Assembly: GCF_014855495.1 (NCBI RefSeq)
Contig: NZ_JACYFJ010000003.1
Coordinates: 1-64,000, forward strand
Reading direction: 5' to 3'
DNA from: Euzebyella saccharophila
GTDB taxonomy: Bacteria; Bacteroidota; Bacteroidia; Flavobacteriales; Flavobacteriaceae
Length of the DNA stretch: 64,000 bases
The notes under the pieces are model-generated. The model did no database searches. It saw only the letters and a program-made list of their open reading frames with translations, and was not told the DNA's origin. Both the position numbers and the translations under genes were made by a program. Shown here in pieces: positions 42,877 to 53,198 of this stretch. How positions within the stretch are numbered: position 1 is the stretch's first letter; every line of letters starts with the position of its first letter.

Positions 42877-45344
42877 TTACTCATTTTAAAGGTGTACGTT
42901 CTGCCTTTCGTGGTTTCTATATCGTAGAGAAAGGTCTCTGCCAATTGCAAGGGCTTTATTGTTGATTTACTTGAAATTAAGGCCTCAGCGGTCTTTGCGG
43001 TTTTAAAAAATGGATTCGGGTTCGCCCCTTCGCCTCTTTTCAAGGTATTATTTCCTATTACTTCTATAGTGTTGGGAACCCTTAAACGAAGATTGCCCCC
43101 AAGTTTGGACTTAATCGTGAAAACGACCAATTCTTTGTTTTTCCATTCCATGGCAACGAGCTCGAAACCACCCCTTGCCGTTAGTCCACCAACATACCCA
43201 GTATGTAGGGCATCAGGTACTGCAGGAAGCAAATGAACAGCCTCATCTGAACTTTGTAAAAGCATTTCTGAAATACCCGATGTACACCCAAAATTCCCAT
43301 CAATCTGGAACGGCGGGTGAGCGTCGAATAGGTTGTTATAGGTGCCGCCACCACCACGATTGACGCCCACCGGTGTCAACTGGTCGGTAATCAACTTGTA
43401 GGCATGGTTACCATCTTGCATCTTGGCCCACCAATTCACTTTCCAACCCATACTCCATCCTGTGGATACATCTCCCCGTTGCAAGAGCGTATTTTTTGCT
43501 GCAGCAAATAATTGAGGTGTTCTATAGGGTGAAATCTGGTTAGAGGGGAAAAGACCATAAAGGTGCGAAATATGTCTGTGATTGTCTTCGGGTGAATCAA
43601 CGTCGTCCAACCATTCCTGTAACTGATTGTGTTTGCCAATTTGCATTGGGGGTAATTGGTTTTTTAAAACCTTTAATGAATCAATGAAAGCATCATTATT
43701 GCCCAAAACTTCGGAGGCCTGAATGGCTGTGCTAAAAACGTCAAAAACCAACTGATTATCCATAGTCGAGCCAGCTGTAATCGAAGAACCTTCATGAGCT
43801 TCCGGTGCATTTTCGGGCGAGTTACCTGGCGCTACTACCAAATAGGGATAATAAGGGTGTTTTATCAAAAAATCAACATAAAATTCGGCCGCTCCCTTTA
43901 GAATATCGAAGTTGGATTTTAAGAAAGCCTTGTCACCAGTATAAAGATAATGCTCCCAAAGGTGCTGACTTACCCATGCGCCTCCACCATTCCAAATACC
44001 CCAAAAGGCCCCGTCAATCGGCCCCGTTATTCGCCATATATCGGTATTGTGATGTGCCATCCAGCCTCGTGCCCCATACATGGTTTTGGCCGTTTCCCTG
44101 CCTGTGCTCGAAAGGTCCTTTACCATGCTCAAAAATGGTTCGTGAAGCTCAGAAAGATTGGTGCGCTCGGCAGGCCAATAGTTCATTTCGGCATTAATAT
44201 TTATGGTGTATTTACTGTCCCATGCCGGTTTCATACTACCGTTCCAAATACCTTGGAGATTTGCAGGTTGTCCACCCGGTTGCGAGGAGGAGATTAAAAG
44301 ATACCTACCATAATGAAAATAAAGTGCCACAAAAGAAGGGTCTTCTGTGTTTCTAAAATTTGCCAATCTTTCATTGGTTGGTTTTTCCGCTGCTTTACTG
44401 GAACCTAAATCCAAGGCAACCCTGTGAAATAGTTTTTGGTATTCATTTATGTGCTCGGACTTAAGTTCTAAATACTCTTTATTTAATGCTTTATTCAAAA
44501 ATTCTTTGGCCCGTTTGCGCTCATCAGCATTTAAATTCAAGTAATCTTCAAAATTGGACGCAATAGAAACGAACAATATTGCTTCATCCACCTTCTCTAT
44601 TTTTATACCCTGTTCGGTTTGAACCGTGTTGCCATTGACCGTTTTCGTCGCTAAGAGTGCATTGAAGTCTACTTTTCCTTCCACACCTTCATGCGTACTT
44701 GTGGTCGCCCATAATGATAATTGGCCTTCCTTATTCACTTCTATTTTGTTATTGGCATGTTGTGAGGTGAAATTAGCTTCAAAGGATATACTGCCGGGTT
44801 TATCGGCACTTATTCTAATCACCAAAACCCTATTGGGCAAAGAGGTGAAGTATTCTCTTGTGTAAGTAACTCCATTAACTTTATACGATGTTTTACTTAG
44901 GGCACGGTCGATATCAAGTTCTCGATGATAATCTTGAAAATTCTCATGACCAGAAAAAGTAAGCTCTACATTACCAACAGGCTGAAACATTTGGCCATTT
45001 GATTTTTTGGTAATAATCTTTTCATTGGCCAGTTTTTCGGCAGCCTTGTATTTACCTTCAAAAATTAATTGACGTACTTGGGGTAATGCCGCTAATGCAT
45101 CAGGATTGTCATTTCTGTTAGGGCTACCGCTCCAGACGGTATGCTCATTGAGCCCAATAATTTCCTTTTCAACATTGCCAAAAACCATAGCACCAATTTT
45201 ACCGTTGCCTAAGGGCAAGGCATTTTCCCAGACATCACCAGATGGGGTGTTATACCATAGTTTTAGGTCTTGTTTTTCTTGTGAATAACATACGGTTAAT
45301 GAAAAAAAAAGAACATATAAAATATAGACGAATCTCCTTGGCAT
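42873..45344 (-). CDS. GH95 alpha-L-fucosidase/alpha-L-galactosidase
   Basis: An 823-residue exported inverting exo-glycosidase, first gene of the long leftward operon. The N-terminal beta-sandwich starts LWYNTPSGDVWENALPLGNGKIGAM and LNEHTVWSGSPNRND. The (alpha/alpha)6 barrel holds INAEMNYWPAERTNLSELHEP with the catalytic-water asparagines and QIDGNFGCTSGISEM with the conserved Asp. The family splits 1,2-alpha-L-fucosides or alpha-L-galactosides. In an operon of arabinoxylan side-chain enzymes, alpha-L-galactose as in complex cereal xylan is the more natural target, but that is inference. Signal peptide ends TVCYSQ. Confidence 0.92.
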   Translation of the reverse strand: MPRRFVYILYVLFFSLTVCYSQEKQDLKLWYNTPSGDVWENALPLGNGKIGAMVFGNVEKEIIGLNEHTVWSGSPNRNDNPDALAALPQVRQLIFEGKYKAAEKLANEKIITKKSNGQMFQPVGNVELTFSGHENFQDYHRELDIDRALSKTSYKVNGVTYTREYFTSLPNRVLVIRISADKPGSISFEANFTSQHANNKIEVNKEGQLSLWATTSTHEGVEGKVDFNALLATKTVNGNTVQTEQGIKIEKVDEAILFVSIASNFEDYLNLNADERKRAKEFLNKALNKEYLELKSEHINEYQKLFHRVALDLGSSKAAEKPTNERLANFRNTEDPSFVALYFHYGRYLLISSSQPGGQPANLQGIWNGSMKPAWDSKYTININAEMNYWPAERTNLSELHEPFLSMVKDLSSTGRETAKTMYGARGWMAHHNTDIWRITGPIDGAFWGIWNGGGAWVSQHLWEHYLYTGDKAFLKSNFDILKGAAEFYVDFLIKHPYYPYLVVAPGNSPENAPEAHEGSSITAGSTMDNQLVFDVFSTAIQASEVLGNNDAFIDSLKVLKNQLPPMQIGKHNQLQEWLDDVDSPEDNHRHISHLYGLFPSNQISPYRTPQLFAAAKNTLLQRGDVSTGWSMGWKVNWWAKMQDGNHAYKLITDQLTPVGVNRGGGGTYNNLFDAHPPFQIDGNFGCTSGISEMLLQSSDEAVHLLPAVPDALHTGYVGGLTARGGFELVAMEWKNKELVVFTIKSKLGGNLRLRVPNTIEVIGNNTLKRGEGANPNPFFKTAKTAEALISSKSTIKPLQLAETFLYDIETTKGRTYTFKMSK

Positions 45345-45613
45345 TAAAAAAAAATTTAGTCAGTTAGTATAATCTATCAGTACGTTTATGAAATCATTAC
45401 TCATTGTCTATGAGCAATTATTTCTTATTTTTTTCAAATAGCATTAGATATTTCGAAACAAAGAATTCAAAGTCTAGTTGTATTGATTTGATTTTGATAA
45501 AACCATAGATACCATAAACATCAATAATCACAAAATCAATAGTTAGCTATCACCTCGGGGAGGGAATACTTCTATCAAGCCCATATAAACCAGCAGACGC
45601 TAATATAAAAATT

Positions 45614-45638
45614 AAGTGTTATAAAAACACGTAAAAAT
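45614..45638 (-). promoter_or_regulatory. Exact GTGT-N7-ACAC operator before the GH95 operon
   Basis: Core GTGT-TATAAAA-ACAC at 45616-45630. The flanking AAGTGT and ACACGTAAAAAT are identical to the GH51 copy at 10371. It is 270 bases upstream of GH95 in the 568-base spacer (45345-45912) that separates it from the AraR-like gene. The rest of the spacer is AT-rich with no gene and no secure -7 box on the reverse strand. Confidence 0.6.
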
Positions 45639-45912
45639 TATAATTTTATTCCTAGAAAATTATGAAAATACAAATCGCCTATTTTTGTCTTACAAAAGAT
45701 TGATTTGCCAGCTTATTGGAATAAAGGGAGACCACATAAGTTGCAAGGTCATATTATTGAAAAATGAGACAAGAAAAATTTTACAACTTAGGAGAAAATC
45801 TTGTAACCGGTCGCAGTCTTATAGTTATGGGAATAACCTAGACTAGCACGCACCTTTTGAATAGTTGAGAGGTAAAGCGAGGAGAAAAACGAAGGATTTT
45901 AAAAAAAATAAG

Positions 45913-46647
45913 CTATATTTTAAAATTAAAACCTTCTATTACTTTTTTCTCATATTTCTTTCTGTCAAATTGAAACAAATAAGACCCCTTTTTAGATGAA
46001 GTCATATCTTTTTCGTTTAATTTGTTCAATACATCTAAAGAATTTATCTTATTAATAAAATTTCTTTTATCGATTTTTTTATCAAGAATTGATTCATACA
46101 AATTTTGCAATTGTTTCATGCTAAATTTTTCAGGTAGCAAATCAAACCCGATTGGTTTGGTAAGAGCTCTTCTTCTAAGTCGTAAAACAGCCTTTTTCAC
46201 CATTTCATCATGATCAAAAATAAGCTTTGGCGCTTTTTTCAAGTCAAACCACTTAGCACTTTCGACCTGAATACCTTCGTAATTATGTGATTCAACATCA
46301 ATTAAAGCATAATAAGAAACAGAAATTGTTCGTTGACCCGGATCTCTGTCGATATTACTGTGAACGTAAAGCTGCTCCATGTAAATATCATTTAATCCAG
46401 TTAAAGTTTTTAGCACACGAGCGGCTGCTTCATCCAAATTCTCATCCTTTGAAAGAAAACCACCTATTAAAGACCATTTACCTATTTCGGGCTCAAAGTT
46501 TCTTTTTATCAGTAAAATTTTTAAGTTTTGACCGTTAAAACCAAAAATTATACAATCCGTAGCAATTAGTACTTGATCCTCTTTTTGATAATAATTAAGT
46601 CCCAAATCAATTTCTTTGCCAATAGATTTGTTTTTAGTGATATTCAT
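45913..46647 (-). CDS. araR: NUDIX-domain transcriptional regulator, AraR-like
   Basis: A 244-residue protein with a NUDIX fold (about 25-150) followed by a winged-helix DNA-binding domain (about 160-240), the architecture of NrtR and of the L-arabinose regulator AraR of Bacteroides. The Nudix box is degenerate: after GGFLSKDENLDEAAAR, where REUXEEXGU is expected, the sequence is RVLKTLTGL, so the metal-binding glutamates are gone. It should therefore bind a ligand without hydrolysing it. WSLIGGFLS and WFDLKKAPKLIFDHDEM are family landmarks. It lies directly upstream of the operator before GH95 and is the best candidate for reading the GTGT-N7-ACAC sites. L-arabinose as effector is inferred from the characterised homologue. 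Confidence 0.82.
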   Translation of the reverse strand: MNITKNKSIGKEIDLGLNYYQKEDQVLIATDCIIFGFNGQNLKILLIKRNFEPEIGKWSLIGGFLSKDENLDEAAARVLKTLTGLNDIYMEQLYVHSNIDRDPGQRTISVSYYALIDVESHNYEGIQVESAKWFDLKKAPKLIFDHDEMVKKAVLRLRRRALTKPIGFDLLPEKFSMKQLQNLYESILDKKIDKRNFINKINSLDVLNKLNEKDMTSSKKGSYLFQFDRKKYEKKVIEGFNFKI

Positions 46648-47391
46648 TCGGTAATAATTTTAAATAGTTTGCTTCTACCCCAGTAACAAAATCCCCACTT
46701 GCATATTACGTGATAAACATTGTAAAGTGTTCCCCTATTAAAGTAAATTTAAAATAATCTATCAGTTTCAATTGTTCGTCAAGGCGCAAAAATAAGAAGC
46801 AAACGCCCTATAACAAAGTAAATTTTCGAGTTTAATCGTATAGAACTTGAAAGGAACAATTAGAGCAATTTCGATGAGACTTAAAAAATATTACAAATTC
46901 CTATATACTTATTAAGTAGTCGAATAAATGGCATCAAGCTAATGGGCATCACTAGAAATTATGAATAAACGAATTTTCATTTTAAGGTTTTTTTTGGGTA
47001 TAGTCCTACGTTCCAACTCAGTCTAAAAACAATTTTCTAACATAAAATCATTCTGCTCAAGCCTTCACCTTTCCAATAAAGCCATACCTACGTATTAATC
47101 TTGCCGTTTACTTTTATTCTTTCACTCAATTTTACTTATTCGTATAGAAATCGTTACAAGCATTAATTTAAATGAGCTTTTGAAAATAATGACCTACATG
47201 TCGCAATGACAACACCTTAAAGTAAATAAACTTATAGTGTTTCGGCAAAAATCGGAATACTAAAGAAGATTTATACAGCGATTTACTGTATAACTTTCCA
47301 TTTTGAATGCACATTTATATGACTCCATGATGTTACGATGTTACTATGAATATGGTAAACAAGTTCCGTTCGTGAGGTTACTTAATGATTG
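46648..47391. other. Long non-coding spacer, first part
   Basis: Part of a 1277-base spacer between the AraR-like gene and SusC pair 2, which point away from each other. AT-rich, with no credible protein or RNA gene. A partly symmetric AACA...TGTT stretch near 46717-46732, about 75 bases before the AraR-like start, could be an autoregulatory site but does not fit the main palindrome. Confidence 0.5.
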
Positions 47392-47410
47392 ACAGATTGA
47401 CACAATCTGT
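47392..47410. repeat. Perfect inverted repeat, ACAGATTG/CAATCTGT
   Basis: Two 8-base arms with a three-base centre (ACA) in the spacer before SusC pair 2, about 515 bases from its start. Could be an operator for another regulator or a small hairpin. No T-run follows, so not a terminator. Confidence 0.35.
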
Positions 47411-47501
47411 TCGTCTTTTTCGAACCATACCATACGATTCTCTCCAAATAATTTAAACAATTTAAAATTTTAACATTTTTAACATTTTGAGTATGAATAT
47501 T

Positions 47502-47520
47502 TTGTGTAGATTTAACACTT
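47502..47520 (+). promoter_or_regulatory. Exact GTGT-N7-ACAC operator upstream of SusCD pair 2
   Basis: Core GTGT-AGATTTA-ACAC at 47504-47518, and on the reverse strand AAGTGT-TAAATCT-ACACAA, the same orientation-specific AAGTGT flank as the other copies. It is about 407 bases before the SusC start, farther than usual, so the promoter it controls is uncertain. The bases from 47521 to 47924 hold no recognisable gene. Confidence 0.5.
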
Positions 47521-47924
47521 ATAAAAATATTACTCATTCCCCTGTAAGTGCATTTGTAGGAAGTCCAATAGGGTTCCAACAGAAATAAGCAAAAAATCGT
47601 TATTGAATATTTTTAAGAATAAAGTAGCATTCGTTTGATGCACCACTTTCTTAATTCAATTATTATAAATATTTGCGTCTTTATTTTTCGATTAATCTAA
47701 TAATTATAGCACATACTAACCAATTCTTTATTTCTGAGCTTAATATTAACTTGAAAACCATTTATTAAATCTTAAAATTTATGTAGAAGATATCTGTACA
47801 CCTCAATTGTTTTTTACCTGAAATGATAAATGGGTAATTACATATTTTTCTTTAGAGTAAGAATAATCTGAATTTATAAAACACATCTAAAATGTTAAAC
47901 ATAACCTAAAAACTTAATTAGAAT

Positions 47925-50900
47925 ATGGAATTCAATCAACCAAAACCACCTTTTTCTGATGTAAGAAAACACTTTTTAGTGATTTTCTTGATATTAGCAT
48001 CCACCTTCGGGTACTCACAAAATGATAGAACTATTTCTGGCACTGTGAGAGATGATATTGACCAGCCTTTACCTGGGGCAAATGTTCTGGTAAAAGGAAC
48101 TACAATTGGGACACAGACTGACTTCGATGGAAACTTTCAAATAAATCTGCCCAGTGGATCCAATACTCTAGTGGTTTCTTATATAGGATATAAGAAAATC
48201 GAAGTAGATGTGACCGGTAAGTCCGGTGTTCAGGTAAAAATGGAATCGGATGCTGCAGCCCTGGATGAAATCGTTATTCTTGGCTATAGTAGTCAAAAAA
48301 AGACAACGGTTACCGGGGCCATTAGCACTATGAAGGGGCAGGAAATCGCAGAAATTCCAGTAGCGAATGTTTCACAATCCCTTGCAGGAAGGGTCTCGGG
48401 GGTGAGTATGCGACCAAACGGCGGTGGCCCAGGCGGAGACAATCCGGATATACATATTAGGGGGATTGTCAGTACAGGTAACAACAGTCCTCTCATAGTG
48501 GTAGATGGCATACGTAGAGACAATATCAGTCAAATTGATCCAAACAGCATAGAGACTATTACCGTACTGAAGGATGCCGCAGCGGTCGCACCCTTTGGTA
48601 TTGGTGGTGCCAATGGGGTTATTTTGATTACAACCAAAAAAGGAAGTGCAGGAAAACCAATCGTTAGCTTTAGCACTTCTTATGGCTTTCAAAGCCCAAC
48701 ATATTTGCCGGAAATGCTCAATTCACAAGACTACATGAGCCTACAAAACGAGGGGTACTTCAATTTGAACCCAAATGGCACTACTCCACCGAACGACCCT
48801 GATCTAGTAGCTAATTATCCTCGTTTGAACCTGCAAGACCCTTACAGGTATCCAGATTCCAATTTTGTGGATGTTTTCAAGAAAAATGCAGAAGTTAGAA
48901 ATAACAATATTCAATTGAGCGGTGGGTCAGACGCTATAAAATACCACGCGAGTGTAGGGCACTTTAGTCAAAAAGGAATATTCAAACCTATAGGTTATGA
49001 GAGGTATAATTACAGCCTTAGCTTAGACGTTCAAGTAGCACGCAAAACCAAAGCGGGTATGTCGTTATACGGTTCTATCGAAGATACCGACGGGATAGAT
49101 GCCGATGAGTCATTAACTCATCTTATGAGGAGTTTCTATAAGTTCGTGCCAACCCAAACCTTATTATATCCTGAAGGTGATAAATGGGGCGAATCATCGG
49201 CAAGCTCACCTCTGGGAGTACTTAATTCCAATGGGTATAGAAAAGATGAAGACAATACCTTATTAAGTTCTGCATACATAGAGCAAGAATTACCTATACC
49301 AGGATTAAAGGTAAAAGGTGTTTTTAGCTATGACCCTACCACCAATAATGATAAATTATGGCACGTTCCTTTTATTTATCACAATATTGATTTATCTCAA
49401 GAGCCTTATACCTACACGGAGGCTATTTCTCTTCAGGAAGGAAATGGACAACCATACACTTGGTTACAAGTAGAAAATAGAAGGTCAAAAAATTTCACCT
49501 ACCAGGGGTACATCAATTACGATCAAATATTTGGCGACCATAGTATATCCGCTCTTTTTGTAGCAGAGGCCAGAGAAACCAAAACTGATTTCTTCAATAC
49601 ACGAAGAAATAATTTTGCAGTGGAAATTGATGAGATTAGTCTGGGTAGCTCAAATAAACTTGATTATGACAACGCAGGCTCTTCCGGTACGGCAAGTGAA
49701 CTTGGGTATGTCTATAGGCTGGGTTATACCTATAAAAGTAAATATATTTTAGAGGCTTCGGGTAGATACGACGGTCACTATTCATTTGGCCCTGATAATA
49801 GATGGGGGTATTTTCCGGCCTTTTCGGCAGCCTGGCGAGTTTCCGAAGAAGATTTCATGCAAGAATCCATAGTAAATAATTTAAAATTAAGGGGGTCATG
49901 GGGAAAATCGGGCAACTTACCCTATATAAATGGAGAGTTAGCCGCTTTTCAATATTTGGCCGGATATGATCTTAGAGGAAATGCGTATGCCTTTGGCAAT
50001 GGAGCATTGGTACAGGGATCTAGAGTTCAGAACGAGGCCAATCCAAATATTACTTGGGAGATATCGACCAAACTTGATGTTGGCTTTGATTTGAGTCTGT
50101 GGAATAGTCTTATCAATATTGAATTTGACTATTTTCATGAGGACAGAACAGGTATGTTACTACAGCCTCAGGTTACATTACCGGCAGAATATGGCCTATT
50201 GCTTTCTCAAGAAAATAAGGGTATAATGGATAACAACGGCTTTGAATTCAGTATTGGCACCCAGAAAGATTGGGACAACGGACTGCGCTTAGCCATTACC
50301 GCAAATATGAGCCATGCAGAGAATAATATGATTGAGGTATTTCAATCAGATGCACAAGCTGCAAACCCCAATAGAACAAGAGTGGGGAGACCGTTTGGAA
50401 CACCTTATGGCTTTAAATCTTTAGGCTTGTTCACCACAGCTGAAGATATCAATGGAGATGGTGTCATAAATACAACTGATGGCTATAATGTAGAACAGTT
50501 CGGTGAGTTACATCCTGGAGATATAAAATATGCAGATTTAAGCGGTCCAGAAGGTGTTCCCGACGGAAAAATAGATGCCAACGATAATACAGTGATCGGA
50601 AACCCGGTGTATCCTTCTACAACCTATGGTCTGAATACAAATATTGGATATAAAGGTTTTGACCTATCACTATTCTTTCAAGGATCCGCCAATTCTGATA
50701 TTAACATAAGAACTTTCTTAACATCCCCTTTTGAAAATAATGGTAGCAACACATCTTATGAATATTTTAATAATCGATGGACATTGGAAAATCAACAGGC
50801 TAAATACCCCAGAGCCACACCGTCCCCTGCTTCAAATAATACGCAAGCGTCTGATTTTTGGATGGTAGATACGGGATATCTTCGTCTCAAAACAGCTGTA

Positions 50901-51092
50901 CTTGCTTATGAAATTCCGAGAAGTGTGACAGAAAAATTGAAAATCTCTTCCTTGAGATTTCATTTGACAGGACAAAATATTTTAACATTCAGTAAACTTG
51001 ACTTTATTGATCCAGAATTGGGTTACGATGATCGCGAAACGGCTTATCCTGTATCGAAATCATTAGCCTTTGGTATAGATGTTTCCTTTTAA
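47925..51092 (+). CDS. SusC/RagA-family TonB-dependent transporter (pair 2)
   Basis: A 1055-residue outer-membrane importer. The signal peptide (VIFLILASTFGYSQ) lies after a long polar n-region. It is followed by a CarboxypepD-regulatory-like domain (SGTVRDDIDQPLPGANVLVKG, TDFDGNFQI), the TonB box region LDEIVILGY and the plug with RVSGVSMRPNGGG and GANGVILITTKKG. The barrel ends SLAFGIDVSF with a C-terminal Phe. The SusD partner begins 18 bases later. Lying back to back with the AraR-like gene and GH95 operon, it is the likely importer for the esterified, arabinose-rich oligosaccharides released at the surface. Confidence 0.92.
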   Translation: MEFNQPKPPFSDVRKHFLVIFLILASTFGYSQNDRTISGTVRDDIDQPLPGANVLVKGTTIGTQTDFDGNFQINLPSGSNTLVVSYIGYKKIEVDVTGKSGVQVKMESDAAALDEIVILGYSSQKKTTVTGAISTMKGQEIAEIPVANVSQSLAGRVSGVSMRPNGGGPGGDNPDIHIRGIVSTGNNSPLIVVDGIRRDNISQIDPNSIETITVLKDAAAVAPFGIGGANGVILITTKKGSAGKPIVSFSTSYGFQSPTYLPEMLNSQDYMSLQNEGYFNLNPNGTTPPNDPDLVANYPRLNLQDPYRYPDSNFVDVFKKNAEVRNNNIQLSGGSDAIKYHASVGHFSQKGIFKPIGYERYNYSLSLDVQVARKTKAGMSLYGSIEDTDGIDADESLTHLMRSFYKFVPTQTLLYPEGDKWGESSASSPLGVLNSNGYRKDEDNTLLSSAYIEQELPIPGLKVKGVFSYDPTTNNDKLWHVPFIYHNIDLSQEPYTYTEAISLQEGNGQPYTWLQVENRRSKNFTYQGYINYDQIFGDHSISALFVAEARETKTDFFNTRRNNFAVEIDEISLGSSNKLDYDNAGSSGTASELGYVYRLGYTYKSKYILEASGRYDGHYSFGPDNRWGYFPAFSAAWRVSEEDFMQESIVNNLKLRGSWGKSGNLPYINGELAAFQYLAGYDLRGNAYAFGNGALVQGSRVQNEANPNITWEISTKLDVGFDLSLWNSLINIEFDYFHEDRTGMLLQPQVTLPAEYGLLLSQENKGIMDNNGFEFSIGTQKDWDNGLRLAITANMSHAENNMIEVFQSDAQAANPNRTRVGRPFGTPYGFKSLGLFTTAEDINGDGVINTTDGYNVEQFGELHPGDIKYADLSGPEGVPDGKIDANDNTVIGNPVYPSTTYGLNTNIGYKGFDLSLFFQGSANSDINIRTFLTSPFENNGSNTSYEYFNNRWTLENQQAKYPRATPSPASNNTQASDFWMVDTGYLRLKTAVLAYEIPRSVTEKLKISSLRFHLTGQNILTFSKLDFIDPELGYDDRETAYPVSKSLAFGIDVSF

Positions 51093-51110
51093 CCATAAAC
51101 TTCAAAAAAT

Positions 51111-52922
51111 ATGAAACCTTTGATATATAAAATTAAGACGATAGGCATGTCTGTAATGATGACTGTAGTGGCCCTTTCGTGCGATAGTGAAGAATTTTTA
51201 GAAAATGAGAATAAATCAATACTGACCGATCAAACACAGTGGCAGTCAGAGGCTAATGCCGATATTTTTATAAATGACGTATATAGTGAAATACCTAGGG
51301 TCTCAACTCTGGCCGAGCAATTAGATTATTATTCCGATGATTATAATATAAGCCATTATTATACTTCATCTAATTGGCGACAAGGTATTGCCCAAGCCCC
51401 AGGATCCAGTACTGATAACCCTTGGGGAGGCACTCATGGCCCCACCAACGGATACACTTGGGAATCTTTCTTTATAAAGCTGCGAAAATGTAATACCGGT
51501 CTTCAGAAACTTGAAGAGAACAAGGAGAATTTCTCAGATGAATATTACAATAAACGAGTAGATGAACTTCGATTTTTAAGGGCCTATTTCTATAGTGAGT
51601 ATTTTATGCATGTGGGTGGACTGCCTATTTTAACGGTTCCCTTAGACCGTAACACCATGACAGAGGATGAATTGCTTACACCAAGGTCAACTTTTGAAGA
51701 AACATTCAATTTCATTACAGAGGAATTAGAGAGTATAATGATCAACAATTCATTAAGTATAAAATATGAAAATGGAAATGCTGATGCAGGGCGTGCAACT
51801 TTAGGTGCTGCATTGGCTTTAAAAGGATGGATAGAGCTCTTCGCAGCTAGTCCATTATTCAATAGCGGTGAGACTTACCTTCCTGATCCCGAAAATTTTG
51901 TGCATTTCGCCTCTGCTGATTCAGAACGTTGGGCAAAAGCAGCTGCCACCAATAAGAAGTTTATAGATGAGTTTGGCGGCATTTACGATTTATTCAGTGA
52001 TCTTCCCAACCTTTGGAGAGCCTCAAATGAGTATAATTCTGAAATAATTTGGGATAGACAAATAGTGGCCAATGTTGGAGGAATGGGAACGGACTATGAA
52101 AGACGAGGAGGGGTTACTTATGTTTTAGGGCAGTACATGACCTGGGGCAACTACAACCCTACGCAAGAATTAGTAGATGAGTTTTCAATGGATAATGGAA
52201 AGGATATCACCGACCCAACATCTGGTTACGACCCGCAGAATCCTTATGTAAATAGAGAAAAGAGGTTTTATGATTTTATAGTCTTTGATGGTGCAACCTA
52301 TAAGTTGGATTGGATGCCAGAGGAAGATATTATCTATACACGTATAGACAAAACGTATGCGAACCCCGATAATACGAATCAAATTGATCTTGCAGGATCT
52401 ACCGATGCAGGTGATTCTGGTTACTATCAAAAAAAGCGATTGAATCCGGATGCCGCCCCTGGAAGCGATGCCAGCGGTCAGAACGACGTTTTTTATAGGT
52501 ATGCAGAGGTATTATTGAATTATGCAGAGGCTCAGAATGAAGCGGTAGGTCCGGATCAATCAGTCTATGATGCTATCAATCGTATTAGAAATAGGTCTAG
52601 TTTACCGAACTTGGAAACTGGTTTAAGCAAAGAGGAAATGCGCGATGCAATACATAAGGAGCGAAGAGTTGAACTTTGCTTTGAGAATAAGAGGTATTTG
52701 GACAATAAGCGTTGGCAACAACAAGAAGAAACTATGGGTGTACCACGGCATAACATGGTCATTAGAAATTCAGTTCCTTCTGACAATTCTGGTATTTTAG
52801 TCTATAGCGTAGAAGAAGAAGTAAAGTACACTGCCAAATTTGAGGCTAAGCAGTACATGAGTCCAATTCCACAAAATGTAATTGACCAAAACCCTAACGT
52901 AAAGCAAAACCCAGGTTATTAA
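51111..52922 (+). CDS. SusD/RagB-family glycan-binding lipoprotein (pair 2)
   Basis: A 603-residue lipoprotein (lipobox VVALSC) that caps the SusC pair 2 barrel. RagB-type features are KSILTDQTQWQSEANADIFIND at the N-terminus (split here across TPR helices), VDELRFLRAYFYSEYFMHVGGLPI, and near the C-terminus VFYRYAEVLLNYAEAQNE, INRIRNRSSLP and IHKERRVELCFENKRYLD, ending NPNVKQNPGY. It is followed by a strong terminator, so the pair forms a two-gene transcript. Confidence 0.93.
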   Translation: MKPLIYKIKTIGMSVMMTVVALSCDSEEFLENENKSILTDQTQWQSEANADIFINDVYSEIPRVSTLAEQLDYYSDDYNISHYYTSSNWRQGIAQAPGSSTDNPWGGTHGPTNGYTWESFFIKLRKCNTGLQKLEENKENFSDEYYNKRVDELRFLRAYFYSEYFMHVGGLPILTVPLDRNTMTEDELLTPRSTFEETFNFITEELESIMINNSLSIKYENGNADAGRATLGAALALKGWIELFAASPLFNSGETYLPDPENFVHFASADSERWAKAAATNKKFIDEFGGIYDLFSDLPNLWRASNEYNSEIIWDRQIVANVGGMGTDYERRGGVTYVLGQYMTWGNYNPTQELVDEFSMDNGKDITDPTSGYDPQNPYVNREKRFYDFIVFDGATYKLDWMPEEDIIYTRIDKTYANPDNTNQIDLAGSTDAGDSGYYQKKRLNPDAAPGSDASGQNDVFYRYAEVLLNYAEAQNEAVGPDQSVYDAINRIRNRSSLPNLETGLSKEEMRDAIHKERRVELCFENKRYLDNKRWQQQEETMGVPRHNMVIRNSVPSDNSGILVYSVEEEVKYTAKFEAKQYMSPIPQNVIDQNPNVKQNPGY

Positions 52923-52955
52923 ATTAAGATATCTATAATTTTGTTAGTTTGATTT

Positions 52956-52995
52956 TTCCCTGGTGAAATTATATGTTTTATCAGGGAATTTTTAT
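52956..52995 (+). terminator. Rho-independent terminator after SusCD pair 2
   Basis: Thirteen-base arms TTCCCTGGTGAAA (52956-52968) and TTTTATCAGGGAA (52976-52988), with two G-T pairs and a seven-base loop, followed by TTTTTATT. It is 33 bases after the SusD stop. Confidence 0.88.
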
Positions 52996-53051
52996 TCTTA
53001 TATCTTCATTTCATTCTGTCGAGTTTATTAACTATTATTCCATTAAGGTGT

Positions 53052-53079
53052 TTTGATCAATCTTACTAGATTGATCAAA
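53052..53079. repeat. Perfect 12-base inverted repeat between convergent genes
   Basis: TTTGATCAATCT and AGATTGATCAAA flank a TACT loop, in the 276-base spacer between SusD pair 2 and the GH78 gene, which converge. A weak T-stretch (ATTTTAT) follows on the plus strand and none on the other, so it may be a backup terminator or simply a hairpin that blocks read-through. Confidence 0.5.
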
Positions 53080-53198
53080 GATTTTATGCTTCCACAGAGA
53101 AAAGACTAAAGCTAAAAATAATGTTCTGTTTGAATTGTAAACTTTATAATTTCCTTTAAAGAGAATTGAGAGGTTTAAAGAACACTTTCCTTCCGGTA

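Noticed and set aside
47382-47579. 65-codon frame on the reverse strand in the long spacer
   Set aside because: Composition is low-quality, no family resemblance, and it overlaps the palindromes; treated as chance.
53052-53079. Hairpin as terminator of the GH78 gene
   Set aside because: No T-run follows on the reverse strand, so only noted as an inverted repeat.
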